The notes under the pieces are model-generated. The model made no database searches, was not told where the DNA came from, and was given only the letters and a program-made list of their open reading frames with translations. Below are positions 56,244 to 64,000 of a stretch of 64,000 nucleotides of DNA, one piece after another. The translations under genes and the position numbers were made by a program. The DNA is taken from NCBI GenBank assembly GCA_021734025.1, contig JAIPJS010000002.1:406043-470042 (forward strand). Direction: 5' to 3'. Source of the DNA: Candidatus Neomarinimicrobiota bacterium. Its GTDB lineage: Bacteria > Fidelibacterota > JAANXI01. Numbering within the stretch: the stretch's first letter is position 1; the number at the start of each line of letters is the position of its first letter.

Positions 56244-58124
56244 ATGGAAAACGCACTATTTAACGTCGCAATACTGATATTTGCCGGTGTCGCCTCCCAA
56301 CTGGTGGCGAATAAATTTAAGTTCCCGGCCATTGTGCCGCTCTTAGTTGTCGGTGCATTGCTGGGGCAATTTGAGCTCTTGCGGGTCGACCTGTTGGGGG
56401 ATGGCCTTCAGACGATTGTACACATTGGCGTGGCCATTATCCTCTTTGAAGGTGGATTATCACTCCGCCGGGTCAACTACCGGGAAGCCTCCAAGACAAT
56501 CCGGAATCTAATTACCATCGGCATCATTATAACCTGGGTTCTGGGGTCAGCTTCTGCATATTTCCTGTTCCCCGAACTACGGAATCCAACCGGTCTCCGT
56601 ATTGCTGTGCTGTTCGGCGCGCTTATTACCGTCACCGGCCCGACGGTTATCATGCCGCTGCTGAAAAATGTAAAAACGACCAAAAAGATCTCCACAATTC
56701 TCACCTGGGAAGGCATTCTGATTGACCCCATCGGTGCACTGCTGGCCGTGGTGACGCTCACCTTTATCGAAACTTCATCTTCCGGCGGATTCTTAGTGCG
56801 GGAATTTATCCGGAGCATGGCCATCGGCTTTTCCGTGGGTATCGGCGGGGGCCTGATCATGAATTATGTGCTGAACCGGCGCAAGATGATCTCCTGGGAT
56901 CTGCGAAATTTATTTGTGCTTTCCACGGTTATCGTCGTGTATGCCTGCTCTGACTGGCTTCAGCATGAAACAGGTGTACTGGCTGTCACCGTTATGGGAT
57001 TGCTGCTGGGGATCCTCAAACCGCTGGGTATCGACGAAATTGAGTCCTTCAAGGGTCAGCTCACCACGCTGATGGTATCGATCCTCTTTATTCTTTTGGC
57101 GGCGAAACTTGAATTGCAGAGTATTGTAGATCTTGGATGGCGTGGTGTTGTGCTGTTGGCAATCGTGATTTTGGTAATTCGGCCGATCAATATTTTCACA
57201 TCTTCAGTAAATTCGGATCTCGGACTGAATGAAAAGCTCTTTCTCTCATGGATTGCCCCCAGGGGAATTGTTGCAGCGGCGGTCGCCTCCCTGTTTACCA
57301 CCAATCTCTCCCACATCCCGGAATATGCCAACCAGGCAGCGTACCTTGAGACGCTGACGTTCCTTGTTATTGGAGGTACGGTTTTTATTCAGGGTGGCAC
57401 AGCGAAATGGGTAGGGAAATTACTGAACGTCTTACAACCACCACCCCGCGGGTTCCTCTTTGTGGGCGCCAGCGCCCCGGCCAGGCAATTAGCCAAAACC
57501 ATTAAGGCTGTCGGATTCAAGGTAACAATGATGGATATTAACCGGAATAATTGCCGTGCAGCCAAGAAGGAAGATCTGGATGCGATACATGCCGATGCCC
57601 TGGCTCCGGATACTCTGGAAGATGCTCAGTTGGAAGGGATCGGGAACCTTATTGCTATCACACCGAATGCAGAAGTCAATATCCTGGCATGTCAGCAGGG
57701 AGCCAAATTTCTCGGCCCGGAACACGTATTCCGGATCCGCCTCCAGGAGGAGCAGGATGAGCAATCCGACGAAACGAGGTTAAAGGATGAAGGGCTGCTC
57801 CTGTTCCATGAAGATTTGACGTACGGCAGCCTCAAGTCCTATCTCCGCCAGGGCTGGAAATTCTACTCCAAAAAAACCGAACACGAAATTATCCGGCAAA
57901 ACGGAGAGGACGAACCCTCAGATTTCATTCCGGTCTTCTATGTGAAAAACGACCATCTTGAGCTGGTTACTCCCAATATGAACGTCCCCAATGGGGTGCA
58001 ACTGGTCTGCTTTGGCAAGGAGCCGGATAAGATTGATAGCACCTCGGACGAAGAAGAAGTTGAGGCTATCGATCTGGATGAATTGGGTACGGAGGAATTT
58101 CCGAATAGTGATTCCGATAAGTAG
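56244..58124 (+). CDS. CPA1-type Na+(K+)/H+ antiporter with RCK-like C-terminal domain
   Basis: 626 residues. Residues 1-400: about 12 membrane helices with NhaP-type motifs 'ALITVTGPTVIMPLL' and 'TWEGILIDPIGALLA' (the acidic ion-binding region) and 'WIAPRGIVAAAVASLF'. Residues 410-530: a TrkA-N-like Rossmann domain ('GFLFVGASAPARQLAKTIKA', 'VTMMDINRNNCRAAKKEDLD', 'IGNLIAITPNAEVNILACQQ'); the usual Gly-x-Gly-x-x-Gly loop is changed to G-A-S-A-P-A, so nucleotide binding is uncertain. Residues 580-626 are very acidic. It exchanges Na+ or K+ for protons across the inner membrane, in keeping with the osmolyte genes elsewhere in the window. Confidence 0.93.
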   Translation: MENALFNVAILIFAGVASQLVANKFKFPAIVPLLVVGALLGQFELLRVDLLGDGLQTIVHIGVAIILFEGGLSLRRVNYREASKTIRNLITIGIIITWVLGSASAYFLFPELRNPTGLRIAVLFGALITVTGPTVIMPLLKNVKTTKKISTILTWEGILIDPIGALLAVVTLTFIETSSSGGFLVREFIRSMAIGFSVGIGGGLIMNYVLNRRKMISWDLRNLFVLSTVIVVYACSDWLQHETGVLAVTVMGLLLGILKPLGIDEIESFKGQLTTLMVSILFILLAAKLELQSIVDLGWRGVVLLAIVILVIRPINIFTSSVNSDLGLNEKLFLSWIAPRGIVAAAVASLFTTNLSHIPEYANQAAYLETLTFLVIGGTVFIQGGTAKWVGKLLNVLQPPPRGFLFVGASAPARQLAKTIKAVGFKVTMMDINRNNCRAAKKEDLDAIHADALAPDTLEDAQLEGIGNLIAITPNAEVNILACQQGAKFLGPEHVFRIRLQEEQDEQSDETRLKDEGLLLFHEDLTYGSLKSYLRQGWKFYSKKTEHEIIRQNGEDEPSDFIPVFYVKNDHLELVTPNMNVPNGVQLVCFGKEPDKIDSTSDEEEVEAIDLDELGTEEFPNSDSDK

Positions 58125-58311
58125 GCAATCTCTTCTCGTTGTCTGCATTTGATATAAACCTCCTCTCCTGACGACCTGCTCCTTTGAAATCCTCTTGATT
58201 TTCGCTGACTGCCGAACTACTTTTTTCTTCAACTTATAAGGAAGTTAGCGACGGGATAAGACTAATAGATGAAGATCGTACTACCAAATCTACTGCATTC
58301 AATACTCACCC

Positions 58312-58341
58312 AACCCTCCAGCGTCATTGGAGGGTTTTTTT
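58312..58341 (+). terminator. Intrinsic terminator after the antiporter
   Basis: Stem AACCCTCCA/TGGAGGGTT with a loop of seven bases and T7. It stands 190 bases past the antiporter stop, before the dehydrogenase gene. Confidence 0.85.
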
Positions 58342-58387
58342 ATTTAACCCCGGATATTAACCCATAGTATAACGAACGGAGGCTTTC

Positions 58388-59941
58388 ATGTATCAACCGT
58401 ATGAGCAGGCAGGATATATCGACTTTTCAAAACCCGAAAATCAGCGGAAAATGCAGGATGCCCTGGAAAAGGTTAAGTCCCAGCTCGGTCAGACTCACGA
58501 CCTGATTATCGGAGGCGAACGGGTGCAGTCTTCCGAGACGTTCGACTCGATTAACCCCGCGAAAAAAGACCAGGTTATCGGCACATTCCAGCAGGCAGAG
58601 CCGAAGCATGTCGACCAGGCAATGGATGCAGCCCTGGAAGCATGGGAGGAGTGGAAACATTATTCGCCCGAAGCCCGCGCAGCCATCTTCGCCCGGGCGG
58701 GACATCTGATGCAGGATCGCCGGTTCGAACTCATCGCCTGGCAGATCCTGGAGCAGGGAAAGAGTTGGCCCGAGACCGATGCTGAAGTCTCCGAAGCCAT
58801 CGATTTTCAGAACTATTATGCCAGAGAAGCCCTTCGCTATGGGAACCAGTCGGATGTGGACAAATGGCGTCCCCGGGAGAACAACGAATACTTTTATATT
58901 CCGCTGGGAGTGGGAGCGATTATCCCCCCGTGGAATTTCCCACTGGCGATCATGTCCGGAATGTCTTCCGCAGCCATGGTCACCGGGAACTGCATCATTT
59001 TAAAGCCGTCCAGTGACGCCCCGGCTCAGGCGTATCAATATGTGAAAATTCTGGAGGAAGTAGGCCTTCCCAAAGGCGTTGTAAATCTGGTCACCGGCGG
59101 TGGCGGCCGGATCGGCGATAAGCTGGTCGGTCATCCAAAGACCCGGTTCATTGCATTCACTGGCTCTAAAAAAGTCGGCCTCCACATTAACGAGTTGGCG
59201 GCCAAACTTCAGCCGGGGCAGAAATGGATTAAGCGCGTCAGCGCCGAGATGGGCGGCAAGGACGCCATGGTTGTGCTGGAAGACGCTCCGGATATGGCAG
59301 CGGCTGCTGATGCCGCGGTACAGTCGGCCTTCGGCTACTCCGGTCAGAAATGCTCGGCCTGTTCGCGTCTCATCCTGGAAGAATCCATCCACGATGAATT
59401 CGTAGAAAAAGTGATTGAACGCGCCAAAAAACTCACCGTCGGCCCTCCCGATAAACAGGAAAACTGGATGGGGCCGGTGATTAACGAGGACGCCGAAAGC
59501 AAGATACTCGAGTATATCAAAATCGGCAAGGAAGAAGGCAAGCTCGTCCTCGGCGGCAAAAAAATCAGTGAAGACGGCTACTACATTGAGCCGACCATCT
59601 TCACCGAAATCGATCCCGGCGACCGGATGGAGCAGGAAGAGATTTTTGGCCCTGTGCTTTCCATTATAAAGGCCAGAGATTATGACCACGCGCTGGAAAT
59701 TGCCAATGACACCGATTACGGACTCACAGGCGGTGTCTGGACAAAAGATCAGGCCAAAATCGAGCGGGCGAAAAGAGAGTTCCACGTCGGGAACCTTTAC
59801 TTCAACCGGGGCATTACCGGATCAATTGTCGGCTCCCAACCATTCGGTGGCTTCAACCTCTCCGGTACCGACAACAAGGCCGGTGGCAAGGATTACCTGC
59901 TCTTTTTCCAGCAGGCCAAAACCGTCACCCAGCGCCTGTAA
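58388..59941 (+). CDS. L-glutamate gamma-semialdehyde (P5C) dehydrogenase, RocA/PruA group
   Basis: 517 residues, aldehyde dehydrogenase fold. Catalytic Cys in 'GYSGQKCSACSRLIL', Glu in 'VSAEMGGKDAMVVL', substrate-entry motif 'IPPWNFPLAIMSGMSSAAMV', and a C-terminus 'SQPFGGFNLSGTDNKAGGKD' characteristic of P5C dehydrogenases. It oxidises glutamate semialdehyde/P5C to glutamate with NAD+, the last step of proline, ornithine and arginine breakdown. AACGGAGG-type ribosome site. No proline dehydrogenase lies beside it here, and carbamate kinase two genes downstream hints at arginine catabolism. Confidence 0.93.
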   Translation: MYQPYEQAGYIDFSKPENQRKMQDALEKVKSQLGQTHDLIIGGERVQSSETFDSINPAKKDQVIGTFQQAEPKHVDQAMDAALEAWEEWKHYSPEARAAIFARAGHLMQDRRFELIAWQILEQGKSWPETDAEVSEAIDFQNYYAREALRYGNQSDVDKWRPRENNEYFYIPLGVGAIIPPWNFPLAIMSGMSSAAMVTGNCIILKPSSDAPAQAYQYVKILEEVGLPKGVVNLVTGGGGRIGDKLVGHPKTRFIAFTGSKKVGLHINELAAKLQPGQKWIKRVSAEMGGKDAMVVLEDAPDMAAAADAAVQSAFGYSGQKCSACSRLILEESIHDEFVEKVIERAKKLTVGPPDKQENWMGPVINEDAESKILEYIKIGKEEGKLVLGGKKISEDGYYIEPTIFTEIDPGDRMEQEEIFGPVLSIIKARDYDHALEIANDTDYGLTGGVWTKDQAKIERAKREFHVGNLYFNRGITGSIVGSQPFGGFNLSGTDNKAGGKDYLLFFQQAKTVTQRL

Positions 59942-60231
59942 ATGGAGCCCCCTGCTTTACAGCCGGAGTTCCTGCTTTGATTCCGCCAGTCGGTGGATTC
60001 CGGGCGGAATCCCGCCCAGGAAAACCATGCATCGGTCCCGCCGTGGCGGGATGGTTTTCTGGATGGCGGAATAAGTCGCAACGACACACATAAGAGGCCG
60101 GACGAAAAATGCCAAGACAATTCGAAGAAATCATTTGTTGGCGCTATTGGTTCGGATTCTGCTAGTCCGGCCTCCCCTCTTCTGTTTTTCCTGTAAATCA
60201 ATCTGAATATCTATACACGAATGGAGTTGTT
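59942..60231. other. Intergenic region with nested palindromes
   Basis: 290 bases. A nested hairpin at 60021-60058 (outer AAAACCAT/ATGGTTTT, inner CCCGCC-GT-GGCGGG) may terminate the dehydrogenase transcript. Just before it GGGCGG-AATC-CCGCCC adds another palindrome. Confidence 0.6.
60021..60058. repeat. REP-like nested palindrome
   Basis: Core CCCGCCGTGGCGGG identical to that at 1237-1250, set in a different outer stem (AAAACCAT/ATGGTTTT). Confidence 0.6.
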
Positions 60232-61545
60232 ATGAGCAAGACCACAGTAATTATTATGGGCGCCGCCGGCAGAGATTTTCACAATTTTAATACATTTTAT
60301 CGTTCCAACGATGATTACGATGTCGTCGCCTTCACCGCAACCCAGATCCCGGACATCGAAGGCCGGAAATATCCCGGTGAACTGGCGGGCGATCTCTATC
60401 CGGATGGCATTCCCATCGAACCCGAAGAGAAACTCCCGGAACTGATTACCGAACTCAACGTGGATGAAGTGGTCTTTTCCTACAGCGATGTTCCACACGA
60501 GTACGTCATGCACAAGGCATCTCTGGTAAACAGTCTCGGTGCGGATTTTAAAGTCATGGGCGCCAAACGCACCATGCTGAAAAGTGAAAAACCGGTAGTC
60601 GCCGTCTGCGCCGTGCGAACCGGTTGCGGGAAGAGCCAGACTACCCGACGCGTCGCCGAAATTCTGACAGACGCCGGCAAACAGGTCGTCGCGATCCGGC
60701 ATCCCATGCCCTATGGGGACTTGGCGAAGCAGCGGGTTCAGCGGTTTGAGACTCTGGACGATCTCAAAAAACACGACTGTACCATAGAGGAGATGGAGGA
60801 GTACGAACCGCACATCGATCGCGGGACCATCGTCTACGCCGGTGTTGACTACGAAGCCATTCTCCGGAAAGCGGAACAGGAAGCGGATGTCATCCTCTGG
60901 GACGGCGGCAACAACGACATGCCATTCTACGAGCCGGATATCATGATCACCGTAACTGATCCCCATCGTCCGGGACACGAGACGTCCTATTATCCCGGCG
61001 AATCCAATCTCCTGATGGCCGATGTGGTCTTAATCAATAAAATCGATACCGCCGATAACACCGGCGTGGAAGCCGTGCGTGACGCCATTCGCACCCACAA
61101 TCCGGACGCGACAGTTGTTGACGGCGCATCGCCCATTTCTGTGGATGAACCAAAGCTAATTGCCGGAAAGCGGGCATTGGTTATCGAGGACGGCCCCACC
61201 CTGACGCACGGGGAGATGAAATATGGCGCCGGGGTGGTGGCCGCCGATAAATTCGGCGCCACCGAACTCGTTGATCCCAGACCGTATACCACCGGTACGA
61301 TTACGGAAACCTTCGAAAAATACCCCGAAATCGGCACCCTGCTCCCGGCCATGGGATACGGTGAACAACAGATGAAGGATCTGGAAGTCACGATAAAAAA
61401 TGCGGATTGCGATGTCGTAATCATCGGAACCCCCATCGACCTGCGACGGATTATCAACATTGAGCAGCCGTCGGTTCGCGTCACCTATGATCTCCAGGAA
61501 CTGGGGCGGCCGAATCTCCGGGATGTCCTGAAGCCGCTGCTATAA
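60232..61545 (+). CDS. Cyclic 2,3-diphosphoglycerate synthetase family protein (P-loop NTPase)
   Basis: 437 residues. N-terminal Rossmann-like 'VIIMGAAGRDFHNFNTFYRS', then 'VVAFTATQIPDIEGRKYPGE' and the P-loop 'VCAVRTGCGKSQTTRRVAEI'. Further motifs: 'VILWDGGNNDMPFYEPDIMI', 'DPHRPGHETSYYPGESNLL', 'VVLINKIDTADNTGVE' (nucleotide-type NKID). The family is named for the methanogen enzyme that makes cyclic 2,3-diphosphoglycerate, a compatible solute and phosphate store, but most bacterial members have not been tested. It shares its last base with the start of carbamate kinase, so the two are coupled. Confidence 0.85.
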   Translation: MSKTTVIIMGAAGRDFHNFNTFYRSNDDYDVVAFTATQIPDIEGRKYPGELAGDLYPDGIPIEPEEKLPELITELNVDEVVFSYSDVPHEYVMHKASLVNSLGADFKVMGAKRTMLKSEKPVVAVCAVRTGCGKSQTTRRVAEILTDAGKQVVAIRHPMPYGDLAKQRVQRFETLDDLKKHDCTIEEMEEYEPHIDRGTIVYAGVDYEAILRKAEQEADVILWDGGNNDMPFYEPDIMITVTDPHRPGHETSYYPGESNLLMADVVLINKIDTADNTGVEAVRDAIRTHNPDATVVDGASPISVDEPKLIAGKRALVIEDGPTLTHGEMKYGAGVVAADKFGATELVDPRPYTTGTITETFEKYPEIGTLLPAMGYGEQQMKDLEVTIKNADCDVVIIGTPIDLRRIINIEQPSVRVTYDLQELGRPNLRDVLKPLL

Positions 61546-62495
61546 TGGGGCGGCCGAAGACAGCAGTCGTAGCGCTGGGCGGAAACGCCATCAGCCCAAA
61601 ATCTGAGGCGGACACTATTGCCAATCAGTTCCGCCATACCCGAGAAAGCCTGGCTGCGATCCAGCACCTGGTAGAGCAAGGCTATCATCTGGCTATTACC
61701 CATGGAAACGGCCCGCAGGTCGGGAATGCCCTCCTGCGGGTTGAACTGGCCCGTGGAAAAGCGCCCATACTTCCGCTAGGAATCTGCGTTGCAGACGTCC
61801 AGGGCGGCATGGGCTATATGATCGAGCAGTCACTCCAAAACCGGTTGCGTCAGGTCGGTATTGCCAGAGATGTGGTCACGATGGTGACCCAGGTTGTAGT
61901 TGATAAGGATGATCCTTCTCTGCAGGATCCGACCAAATTCATTGGACAGTTCTATACCGAAGAGGAAGCCAAGCGACTGGCGGAAGAGAGCGGCTGGACG
62001 GTGAAATATGACGAAGGCCGCGACGGCTGGCGCCGGGTGGTTGCCTCTCCCATGCCGAAACAGTTGGTTAACGCGCAGCCTATCAAGCAGCTCGTGGACC
62101 ACGGGACTATCGTCATTGCTGCCGGTGGCGGTGGCATCCCGGTCTGCATCGAAGAGAATGGCGACTACGAAGGGGTTGATGCTGTCATCGATAAAGATCG
62201 CGCCGCGGCCATCATCGGAAAGGATATCGAAGCCAGCCAGCTCTTTATTGTGACAGATGTGCCGGAAGTCTATCTGCATTATAAGAACCCGAACCAGGAA
62301 GCGATTCGGGAGATCTCCAGCGAGAAACTGCAATCACTCCATGATGCGGGGCACTTCCCCGCTGGTTCCATGGGGCCGAAAATCGAAGCGGCACTGAGTT
62401 TCCTCCGGAACGGTGGCACCAAGGTTGTGATTACATCCATTGACCACCTGACCGAATCACTCACCGGCAATCGTGGTACGCATATCACAGTGTGA
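61545..62495 (+). CDS. arcC: Carbamate kinase
   Basis: 316 residues. 'AVVALGGNAISPKSEADTIA', 'LAITHGNGPQVGNALLRVEL', 'VIAAGGGGIPVCIEE', 'VIDKDRAAAIIGKDIEASQL' and 'FPAGSMGPKIEAALSFLRN' are standard carbamate-kinase motifs. It makes ATP and carbamate from carbamoyl phosphate and ADP, or the reverse, in the cytoplasm. Partner genes of the arginine deiminase pathway are not in the window. The one-base overlap with the upstream P-loop protein suggests a shared pathway. Confidence 0.95.
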   Translation: MGRPKTAVVALGGNAISPKSEADTIANQFRHTRESLAAIQHLVEQGYHLAITHGNGPQVGNALLRVELARGKAPILPLGICVADVQGGMGYMIEQSLQNRLRQVGIARDVVTMVTQVVVDKDDPSLQDPTKFIGQFYTEEEAKRLAEESGWTVKYDEGRDGWRRVVASPMPKQLVNAQPIKQLVDHGTIVIAAGGGGIPVCIEENGDYEGVDAVIDKDRAAAIIGKDIEASQLFIVTDVPEVYLHYKNPNQEAIREISSEKLQSLHDAGHFPAGSMGPKIEAALSFLRNGGTKVVITSIDHLTESLTGNRGTHITV

Positions 62496-63013
62496 TTCTT
62501 AACGGATACCCAAGTTTTGACAGGCGCCAATACTGTCTTAAGGTCACCATCATTGATTAGTGTAATCCTCTGAATCTTCAAGATGCTTGTCAATTATATA
62601 GTTGAAGTCATTTAAAATGGATGCTGGCATTCTGCCAATATTTATGAAAATCCGGCCCGGAACTACCGGGGAGTACGAAATATGTACGCAGGTGGTCATT
62701 GTCTCCTAAGGTGCGGTAAAAATCACAAGGCGGTAAACGCTTGCAAATGCAGTATGAATGCATAGTATCACACTAGTTTTATTACGGCTCTTATTGGTCT
62801 TTCCCGATAATCGAATTTGAAAACGTATTGATGCTGTTTGTTGGCCCCATTTTGGGGTACAGCAGCTCCCCTCGATCTTTTGGCTTGCAAAAACCACCAA
62901 ATTAGCCGGTTGTATTGAGGGGAGTATTACTTGTTATCCGATAATCCAAACCAAGAAAGGAGTGAAAAAATCCAAAAACAAGAAAACAAGTTAATATAAA
63001 AAAGGAGAGAACC
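62496..63013. other. Intergenic region, no gene seen
   Basis: 518 bases, AT-rich. A small GCCCCATTTTGGGGT hairpin at about 62845-62860 and otherwise no clear signals. The lipoprotein gene has an AAAAGGAGAGAACC ribosome site just before its ATG. Confidence 0.5.
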
Positions 63014-63859
63014 ATGAAACAGATCATCATAGCAATAATAGTAGGTTTACTTTTGATCTCCTGTGGAGCGCAAAACGATGAGGTCACGGGCAATGAAAAC
63101 GATCTTTCAGAGGCACCGTTACTTACACTTACTCCTGGTGATTACATTGTCGATGTGGTTGACTATACAATTCAGCCAGAGCGAAACGCGGTTGTCTTGG
63201 ATTTGGAAGCGGCGTATCCAAATGGGCAAACTCACGAACGGCAACTAACTATTTTGTATACAAAGAGCGTAGAATCTTGGGATTATCACGGAAAAACCAT
63301 CTTGTCTGATAACCAAGGTGAAGAGATCTTTAGTTTTCAATTTGAATGGAATACAGAGACGAACAGGGCTGTTAGAATCACAGAGCGAGCAGAAGTCGAT
63401 TACTTACAGGTTGAACGTCGGACGATTGATAACAAGGGTAAGAAGCTGATTATCGAAGATTATAATATTAACGGAGCCGAACATGAAGTGCGATATGAGG
63501 CCGAGTCACAGGAACAAATTCACGCTATGTGGGATCAATACAATACTGATGGTTTAAGCAAACAATTGACCGAGACAGCAATCGGACAGGAAATTGCTGC
63601 CTTTGATACTTACTACAACCGTCAGGCCGCCCTGAATAATAATCCAAACGGTGACCTTCTGGCCTTGTTCTCCTTTAATGACGAATTAGGCGAATGGCTC
63701 TCCATAACAACCAGCGGTTCAATTGGTTTTGAAAAACCACAAAGAGCTGCTTGCTTTTTGGCGGTACAATGCACACTATTTAAATGCTTTGCTGGCGGAG
63801 CTGGCAATGCGGTTTGTGTCACCTGTGCAGTCGGAGCGGCCATCATTTGCAATGTATAA
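63014..63859 (+). CDS. Lipoprotein with Cys-rich, bacteriocin-like C-terminal tail
   Basis: 281 residues. Lipobox 'LLLISCGAQ' (Cys 17). Residues 30-245 are a charged, beta-rich region with no domain I recognise. The last 36 residues differ sharply: hydrophobic, Gly/Ala-rich with six Cys (spacing C-x4-C-x4-C-x9-C-x2-C-x7-C; key stretch 'CFAGGAGNAVCVTCAVGAAI'). This resembles the core of Cys-rich hydrophobic bacteriocins (halocin-C8-like) in general plan only. It may be a precursor whose tail is cleaved, or a lipoprotein with a disulfide-bonded cap. The gene ends 18 bases before the transposase end at 63878. Confidence 0.75.
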   Translation: MKQIIIAIIVGLLLISCGAQNDEVTGNENDLSEAPLLTLTPGDYIVDVVDYTIQPERNAVVLDLEAAYPNGQTHERQLTILYTKSVESWDYHGKTILSDNQGEEIFSFQFEWNTETNRAVRITERAEVDYLQVERRTIDNKGKKLIIEDYNINGAEHEVRYEAESQEQIHAMWDQYNTDGLSKQLTETAIGQEIAAFDTYYNRQAALNNNPNGDLLALFSFNDELGEWLSITTSGSIGFEKPQRAACFLAVQCTLFKCFAGGAGNAVCVTCAVGAAIICNV

Positions 63860-63877
63860 ATAAGGGCATTTATCACT

Positions 63878-64000
63878 TCACGGAGTTACCGGTTTCATTA
63901 ATATGTTCACTAAACTCTGCACAAATTCCTCCGGAGTCAAGTGCCGATGATTAAACCGAAATTCCACTTCTTTCAGATAGCGGACGAAGTTGTGTGGACT
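63878..64000 (-). mobile_element. ISXO2/IS1595-family transposase, C-terminal part (cut by window edge)
   Basis: The last 40 codons read, on the minus strand, from the right edge to a TGA at 63878-63880: 'PHNFVRYLKEVEFRFNHRHL' followed by 'TPEEFVQSLVNILMKP'. The 'yLkEveFRFNhR' block is the C-terminal hallmark of ISXO2-like (IS1595-family) DDE transposases. The end of the element must lie between 63860 and 63877, so it is inserted right beside the lipoprotein gene. Its N-terminal and catalytic parts are beyond the window. Confidence 0.8.

Noticed and set aside
59000..59785. 261-residue minus-strand open frame
   Set aside because: Lies inside the P5C dehydrogenase gene on the opposite strand; no recognisable motifs.
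60211..60978. 255-residue minus-strand open frame
   Set aside because: Antisense to the cyclic-DPG-synthetase-like gene, which has clear P-loop motifs.

Overview
The window comes from a Gram-negative bacterium of about 50% GC with many marks of the FCB superphylum (Ignavibacteria, Calditrichota, Marinimicrobia, KSB1 or Balneolota-like lineages). Two secreted proteins end in the NYPNPFN-type type IX secretion sorting domain, the primary sigma factor is the short Bacteroidetes-like form, and there are PorV/UPF0164-like and DUF4402-like surface proteins. The phylum cannot be fixed from the sequence alone. Betaine uptake and synthesis, a CPA1 Na+/H+ antiporter and an Rnf pump suggest a salt-adapted, probably marine or saline, organism.

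Layout. 1-7.9 kb (minus): surface module with a 1673-residue Ig-repeat adhesin-like protein sorted by T9SS, three small DUF4402-like secreted proteins and a PapD-like chaperone cut by the left edge. 8.1-12.3 kb (minus): porin plus a complete OpuA-type betaine ABC importer, closed by a terminator. 12.8-21.9 kb: de novo betaine synthesis from glycine (GSMT and SDMT) beside a methyl cycle (a MetF-like protein, a PfkB/adenosine-type kinase, AhcY, MetK, MetE). 22.4-25.1 kb: groES-groEL under a CIRCE element and a lone receiver protein. 25.3 kb: tRNA-Phe. 25.8-33.1 kb: T9SS subtilase, rpoD-rpsU, and a NUDIX / DUF3566-like / gltX / hypothetical operon. 33.3-39.2 kb (plus): a receptor kinase joining periplasmic beta-propellers to a Ser/Thr kinase, a GAF-sigma54 activator, then a sigma54-like promoter, a structured leader and a truncated receiver gene. 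39.3-42.7 kb: outer-membrane proteins and a lipoprotein. 42.8-50.5 kb (minus): rnfCDGEA, rnfB, an RseC-like protein, a NusG-II protein and apbE. 50.5-52.0 kb: an unusual field of palindromic repeats, then a cobalamin riboswitch driving a TonB receptor and a BtuG-like propeller lipoprotein. 56.2-62.5 kb (plus): antiporter with RCK-like tail, P5C dehydrogenase, a cyclic-2,3-diphosphoglycerate-synthetase-family protein and carbamate kinase. 63-64 kb: a lipoprotein with a Cys-rich bacteriocin-like tail and the 3' end of an ISXO2/IS1595-type transposase.

How it works together. The strongest theme is osmoadaptation by glycine betaine. Three SAM-dependent methylations make betaine. AhcY and the kinase would clear the inhibitory S-adenosylhomocysteine and adenosine, MetE and a MetF-like enzyme would rebuild methionine, and MetK would recharge SAM. 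The adjacent porin-OpuA operon scavenges external betaine. Rnf (flavinylated by ApbE) and the antiporter would manage ion gradients.

Most worth a second look: the compact betaine and methyl-cycle locus with its own porin; the VCBS/ASPIC receptor-kinase fusion next to a sigma54 activator; the duplicated multi-hairpin element at 50.8-51.5 kb with related palindromes inside the rnf locus; and the Cys-rich lipoprotein at the right edge.
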